A stretch of DNA of 64,000 bases, taken from contig OX422186.1 in NCBI GenBank assembly GCA_949130485.1, positions 5,303,792-5,367,791 of the forward strand, written 5' to 3'. A model generated the notes under the pieces. It searched no databases. It saw nothing but the letters and a program-made list of their open reading frames with translations, and was not told the DNA's origin. Source of the stretch: Agelas oroides (Eukaryota > Porifera > Demospongiae > Agelasida > Agelasidae). Shown here piece by piece: positions 59,338 to 64,000 of this stretch (the first letter of the stretch is position 1; every line of letters starts with the position of its first letter). A program made the position numbers and the translations under genes.

Positions 59338-60891
59338 TCATGGGGCGAGCCTGAGCTGGTTCGTATGATGTAATTTAGATTGTCGCTCTTGCACAGACTG
59401 TCTGACTGTCTCCTCTTCAGTCAACCGCTGAGTAGTGTTGGGCACAAACGATCCTGAGAGATGGGCATCATAGGGGTCCACGTCTTCGACAGATGGTGCT
59501 TCACTGTCATCAGCAACAGAGTCGAGTGTCACAGACCTCAGGCCAGTCAAATATCCATCCTCTGGTAGTAGAGCAAGGGCATCACTATTGATCTGAACAC
59601 TGCGATAATACTGGTTGTTGGCGAGTAACCACTGAAGTGCAGCAAGCACTACAGACCTCCTGACACGAAAGTCATGATGGGAGTCAGCAGCTCCTTGCTT
59701 CCTCACAACAATGATGTCAAGTTCAGTGGGCAATCGTGGCAGAGGATTGACGAAGGAGGCCACGTCTTGTGGCAGGTTGATGACGTGTCCATTGTATGCG
59801 TACTGCCCATGAGGTAGTCGGTACAGTGGCATGATTGGTAGCACACCAGAAATCAACATTTCTTCCACTTGTGTTAATCCCTGTAAGAAGGAACACGTAT
59901 CAGTTACATAGGATGACATAACAGTAATATTATTACCAACCTGCAGTTCAGATAGTAAGAAGGAACACATATCAGTTACATAGGATGACATAACAGCAAT
60001 ATTATTACCAACCTGCAGTTCAGATGGTAAGAAGGAACACATATCAGTTACATAGGATGACATAACAGTAATATTATTACCAACCTGCAGTTCAGATGGT
60101 ATAGGGCCAGGATCCATGTTGTTGGCAGAGGAGTATAACTTCGGTATATGCTTGTCCCGGCTACAGCGCAGACACTCAGCAGACCCCAAGTGAAGCTGAA
60201 GACCAGGAAAACTCTCCAAACAGGTGGTACATGTCGACAGATCTAGCGTAGCGAAGTGTGCATGAAACTTATGCATCTTAGCTCGAATGGAATGCTGTTC
60301 AAACAGTGGGAGCTGTGACTGCACAAGCTGTTGATCTCTGTGTCTCTGTCTGTCACACTGTAACCTGACCTCTCTCTCCTCGGCAGTGTCAGCTGCCAAT
60401 CTCTCATGCTGGTAAGTACTCATATGCTGCAGCCTGGCCTCTCTTTCCTCGGGAGTCTCAGCTGCCAATCTCTCATGCTGGTAAGTATTCATATGCTGCA
60501 GCCTGGCCTCTCTTTCCTCGGGAGTCTCAGCTGCCAGCCTGTCCCTCATATACTGCAGCCTGGCCTCCCTTTCGTCGGGAGTCTCAGCTGCCAGCCTGTC
60601 CCTTCTCAGCTGCAGCCTGGCCTCTCTCTCCTCGGTAGTCTCAGCATCCAGTCTGTACCATCTTTGCTGCAGTCGTGCCTCCCTATCTTCGGTAGCTTGT
60701 GAAGCCCGCCTAGCCCTGTCCCTCATTCTCCGTTTTCTCAACCTTTCTTCCCTTTGCTCCGCTGTCTCGGAAGCACGGCGGGCCCTCTCTCGTTCTCTCC
60801 GACTCCGCAACCTTTTCTCTCTCTTCTCTACTGATTCTGGGTTAGTATCCATACTCGCGAACAACCAAAAATCCACTTGGAAGGCGTGCAA
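59338..60891 (-). CDS. N-terminal part of Helitron-type replicase (STPR-like repeats, DUF6570-like region)
   Basis: The likely start is the ATG at 60852 (MDTNPESVEKREKRL); a longer open start is at 60891. Residues 10-190 hold Arg/Glu-rich repeats of 18-28 residues (AETPEEREARLQ, RRASETAEQREERL) like score-and-three peptide repeats. Next come a CxxC...C region (CTTCLESFPGLQLHLGSAEC LRC) and NNMDPGPIPSELQ. An in-frame 204-nt intron (60084-59881) follows, then GLTQVEEMLISGVLPIMPLY, HVINLPQDVASFVNPLPRLP and DFRVRRSVVLAALQWLLANN, which I know as the DUF6570-type region before the Helitron HUH nuclease. The ORF stops at 59338 before nuclease and helicase, so it is truncated. Confidence 0.75.
   Translation of the reverse strand: MHAFQVDFWLFASMDTNPESVEKREKRLRSRRERERARRASETAEQREERLRKRRMRDRARRASQATEDREARLQQRWYRLDAETTEEREARLQLRRDRLAAETPDEREARLQYMRDRLAAETPEEREARLQHMNTYQHERLAAETPEEREARLQHMSTYQHERLAADTAEEREVRLQCDRQRHRDQQLVQSQLPLFEQHSIRAKMHKFHAHFATLDLSTCTTCLESFPGLQLHLGSAECLRCSRDKHIPKLYSSANNMDPGPIPSELQVGNNITVMSSYVTDMCSFLPSELQVGNNIAVMSSYVTDMCSFLLSELQVGNNITVMSSYVTDTCSFLQGLTQVEEMLISGVLPIMPLYRLPHGQYAYNGHVINLPQDVASFVNPLPRLPTELDIIVVRKQGAADSHHDFRVRRSVVLAALQWLLANNQYYRSVQINSDALALLPEDGYLTGLRSVTLDSVADDSEAPSVEDVDPYDAHLSGSFVPNTTQRLTEEETVRQSVQERQSKLHHTNQLRLAP
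59881..60084 (-). repeat. 72-bp tandem repeat forming a stop-free intron in the Helitron ORF
   Basis: Two full 72-bp units (60084-60013, 60012-59941) and a 60-bp unit (59940-59881). On the coding strand each unit starts GTTGGTAATAATATTAC right after CTGCAG, and the last ends TTCCTTCTTACAG. Removing all 204 nt joins PSELQ to GLTQVEEML, the continuity known in the family. The insert is a multiple of three without stops, so retention would also be translatable. Confidence 0.8.
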
Positions 60892-61059
60892 ATATTAAAG
60901 TTCAACTATAGGTGCAATCATTATCTATGGTGCAATACCAAATCACGTTAAATTAGAGTGGAATTAGAATTTACGGAAAGACGTACGTACGTCCATATAT
61001 AGAGAGAAAATCTCAATACGACTCACCAATGTGGGGCTCGCTCAGGCTCGCCCCAATTA

Positions 61060-61668
61060 CAAAGATCGAGCTCGTGCAGAGTAGGTGATGAGCCGATGAG
61101 ATCAACAGTGTGAAGGACTGCCGCCATAACGCAGCGTCGGCGTGAAAGAAACTCGGAGCGAAGACTACTCAAGTTAACGCACGCATTGCAACTGCGGACC
61201 GTGACAGACAAGGGCAGGCTGCTTACAGACACTGAGTACAAATTTATGATACAGTAGTTGAGGTCGCTTCAGGTAAGGGCCAAGCATAATCAACACTCAT
61301 AAGCGCCAGAGATTCAGCTCATGACTTCAGTGTGAAGTTTAGTCCAAGCATGTGTGTAGCTGTAATAGACAGGAGAAATGGCTGCAATTTGTCAGCATGT
61401 ATGATCATCTATATATCTGGTGAGTACTGCTTGGCTACATGAAGTTTTGCGTACCATGCTCATGGAACAGCAGACAGTGGTATTCCTGTATCAGGCTTGC
61501 TCAGGCTCGCCCCTACAATGTTCTACATTTTCTAGTTATCAGCATAATGTAGTTGACCAAATTTGCAAAAACCGATGATCACATTTCACTATGTAACCCA
61601 ACTTGATTGCATTGTGTAACTTCTGTTGCTGCTGACCTTATGTGGGTTTAATCTTAAAAAATGTGCAG
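61060..61668. other. Unassigned stretch
   Basis: No gene seen. It contains one copy of the GCTCAGGCTCGCCCC motif at 61497-61511. Confidence 0.4.
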
Positions 61669-61794
61669 GGCCGCACTGATGTCAGGGAAGTGGTGGCAGA
61701 AAACCAGAGATTGGATCCGTATGTGGTAATCATTGGTGAAGACACTCTTGAGGCATACCTAGTTGTCGACAAACATATTATAGAGTATTGTTGA
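61669..61794 (+). CDS. Candidate terminal exon
   Basis: After AAAAAATGTGCAG, 41 codons are open to TGA: GRTDVREVVAENQRLDPYVV, IIGEDTLEAYLVVDKHIIEY. The PYVVIIG...LEAYLVVD pattern resembles the C-terminal region of SAMD3-like proteins, so it may be a distal exon of the 54-57 kb gene or of a relative. Confidence 0.4.
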   Translation, partial: GRTDVREVVAENQRLDPYVVIIGEDTLEAYLVVDKHIIEYC

Positions 61795-62059
61795 TATACC
61801 TTTTGCATTAATGGCGGGTTTTTATGTGTACAATATTTGTTACCCCAAGGGGTGTAATAATTTTAATACATTTTTTTAGAGATTGTTGAACCAGAGAAGG
61901 CATCCCCATCCGTCAAGTATTTGCTAGCTAAAATTAGTGCTCATTAGATACTTTCCTAATTTGAGTTGTGTTTGTATGATATTTTTTTTGTGAATGGTAC
62001 TGATTTTTTTAATGGTGAGCCAGACACACGTACTAGTGGATGCTTCCACACCTTGCCCT

Positions 62060-62306
62060 GGTGTGTTGTCCACACTACACCCAGTCCATTGTCCACACTA
62101 TATCCAGTGTGATGTGCACACTATACCCAGTGTGGTGTGCACACTGGTATCCAGTGTGGTGTGCACACTATACCCAGTGTGTTGTGCACACTATGCAAGG
62201 TGTGTTCAGCACACTGGCTTTCGTGGTGTGTTATGCACACTCCTTTAAGTGTGCGTATAGAGACATCCATAGCACACCTTATTTGGTGTGTTGTGCACAC
62301 CTTAGT
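62060..62306. repeat. Minisatellite with GTGTGNTGTGCACACT units
   Basis: About eleven 20-24-bp units such as GTGTGTTGTGCACACTATAC, each with a palindromic GTGTGCACAC-type core. Open frames across it are artefacts. Confidence 0.88.
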
Positions 62307-62309
62307 TTT

Positions 62310-63710
62310 TACAGTTCTTGTCGTTTAGCTGTCGAATGCTGACAGTTGACATCTTCAGTAGCTGGTTTACAGTATTGGGCTCGTGTTTCCCTTTCTGTGC
62401 ACTGAACATTTAGCCACCTATGAGTAGAATAACTTGGTAAATACAGAGTATGTACTTGCAGCCTGGTCGTGCTGGTCGTGTCATAAGTACAGTACAAGGC
62501 TATATACTGAACAGTTGCTATATAGCTACACTGTGTTTCACAATGTCACTTCAAAGTAAATTGATGGTCTTGTTGTCTGTTTGTCTGCCTTACAAATATA
62601 GCCAAGTGCCAACTGAGTCACAAGCAAGGTGAGGCTATACTTTGGATCATTAATTCCTAAATAGTTAGCTGTCAAAAGGCTTTATGGGTTTAATTTTGTT
62701 GCTTCTAGACCTACAATGATATTTTGATGGAACATAATCTAAAGATTTAGCTGTCGAATGGCTTGGTGTTTGTGGCTTCTAGATCTATGAAAATATTTTT
62801 GTGCAGCAAGGCATCTGTGAGGAATTTACTACAAACTGGATTTCAATTTTTAGGCCTTAGTTATGTAAGGCTATTGTAAATGTGGCTAGCACCTCCCAGG
62901 TACCTCAGCCACCGCCAAAAATTCAGGTGAAACCCTGCCTAAAACATCCCTTACTTGCCACTAGTCCTCCTAGCATGTGATTAACCTGGTGCAATTTGCC
63001 ACTTAACTGAGACTGAGAGAGGAAATATATGAAAAGGTACTTACTGAGAAGGGACTAGTCTATCCCTTTGTTTCAGTAGCTAATCGATTTTACTTTGTCT
63101 GCATTGATAGCTTACAGTAACCAGGAATACTTCTTTATTTTGACTCCCAGTGATAAAAGTACTAGCTAATCCCTGTCCACTCTGGTTTGTATGTATAGCA
63201 TTCTTACTGAGTTACAAAACTGGATTGTATAGATGTGGAGGACTTTTTACAGGAAAATGGGCTGAAACTATGCATGTGTGTATGATGTAGCTAGCATGGA
63301 AACTTATATAACATATATCATTATAATCTAACAAGATTTTCAATGACACTTGAAGTTGAGTGAATTAAGTGAAACTGTCAAGTGACAACTGTTCACAGTT
63401 AAAATTTGGCACCAAAGCTACAACTAATGCTACACCAAAGCCCTTACTTGTCCTCCTCTTCCATGATACACTTTCCATCTTAAAATTTGGAAACAACTGC
63501 TGAGAACAAAATCTGAGAGTGTAGAACTAGCTGTGCTAGACAAGGTAGTAGCTAGCTACACATTGTACAAAATGTGTATGACGGTGCTGAGTTTGTGCTG
63601 CAAGAAGTAGCTAAACCTGTGTTAAATATCAGACTAAGTCTGGAGTAGTAGCTGCAACTCCGATCAAGATGCCAACCTTGATGGAGATGATGGTGATAAC
63701 ACCAATGCAA
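62310..63710. other. Unassigned stretch
   Basis: A/T-rich with no recognisable exon, RNA gene or TE terminus. Confidence 0.4.
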
Positions 63711-63764
63711 GAAAGTGCTTGAAGTCCCCCCTCCCCCTCCACCCTCCCCTCCTCCCCTGTGTTC

Positions 63765-64000
63765 ATGTGATGATCGGAAAGGGTACTCCCCTGAAGACCA
63801 GTGTTTTTGAAACCCGTAGTCATGTGATGATCAGAAAGGGTACTCCCCTGAGAACAGTGTTATTAACCTGTAGTTATGCAATGATCGGAAAGGGTAGCTA
63901 CTCCCCTGAAGACCAGTGTGTTTGAAACCCATAGTCATGTCACTCATGTGATGATCGCAACGGTACTCCAGTGTGTTTGAAACCCATAGTCATGTCACTC
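63765..64000. repeat. 55-70-bp tandem repeat running off the window
   Basis: Four units of CATGTGATGATCGGAAAGGG ... ACTCCCCTGAAGACCAGTGT, truncated by the window edge. A single related unit (GATGATCAGACTGGGAACTC CCCTGATGACC) is at about 46032. Confidence 0.85.

Larger units (their letters stand above)
59196..61055. mobile_element. Helitron-related fragment bounded by inverted 28-bp motifs
   Basis: ATTGGGGCGAGCCTGAGCGA (59196 on) recurs inverted at 61027-61055. Between them lies the truncated Helitron-type ORF. A further motif copy lies at the ORF's 3' truncation point (59341-59355) and another at 61494-61511. Classical Helitron ends (5' TC, 3' CTRR) were not identified. Confidence 0.45.

Noticed and set aside
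60406-60702. Plus-strand 98-codon repeat frame
   Set aside because: Antisense shadow of the repeat region in the Helitron-type ORF.
59338-60891. Intact autonomous Helitron
   Set aside because: The ORF ends before the HUH nuclease and helicase, and no TC...CTRR termini were found.
62040-62342. Cys/His-rich 100-codon frame
   Set aside because: Produced by the GTGTGCACAC minisatellite.

Overview
The window is eukaryotic, intron-rich, TE-dense animal DNA. The two best host genes belong to families I associate with sponges: a cell-surface protein with a beta-helix-like ectodomain and about eight membrane helices, and an adhesion GPCR with a Cys-rich ectodomain. A demosponge is my best guess, resting on family recognition and not on a search.

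Layout. 1-2.7 kb: repeats, including a 30-bp minisatellite. 2.8-6.5 kb (minus): the beta-helix/multi-TM gene, with one reading-frame break near its N-terminus. 6.6-10.8 kb: repeats, a large palindrome and a foldback element with a small zinc-ribbon ORF. 10.8-46.5 kb (minus): one adhesion GPCR gene, rebuilt as 16 exons. Phases match at every junction and the exons sum to 2781 nt (926 codons plus stop). They encode a signal peptide, Cys-rich modules, GAIN domain, GPS, 7TM and cytoplasmic tail. Its first two exons are about 20 kb apart. The introns hold a Penelope-like element, four LINE copies or fragments (one with a PHD finger and a 2A-like motif), a tRNA-derived SINE and many non-autonomous DNA transposons.

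46.9-49.3 kb (plus): an unrecognised multi-exon gene with a SAM-like exon and a coiled-coil C-terminus. 49.5-52.7 kb (minus): a decayed multi-exon transposase-like gene. 53.4-57.3 kb (plus): a decayed gene of the family often annotated SAMD3-like, interrupted by a hAT-like element with an 8-bp target duplication and a second element with a 5-bp duplication. 59.2-61.1 kb (minus): the N-terminal part of a Helitron-type replicase ORF containing a stop-free, tandem-repeat intron. 61.1-64 kb: one isolated exon and two minisatellites.

The strongest observations are structural. The window contains its own empty sites: duplicated segments in which one copy carries an insertion and the other does not, once with a 525-bp MITE inside a duplicated GPCR exon and once with a LINE. 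Other notable items are a 13-nt microexon, the in-frame repeat intron, the 2A-like motif, and a hammerhead-like core 3' of the Penelope-like ORF. Exon limits come from reading GT-AG signals, phase and family resemblance; no alignment or RNA data were available.
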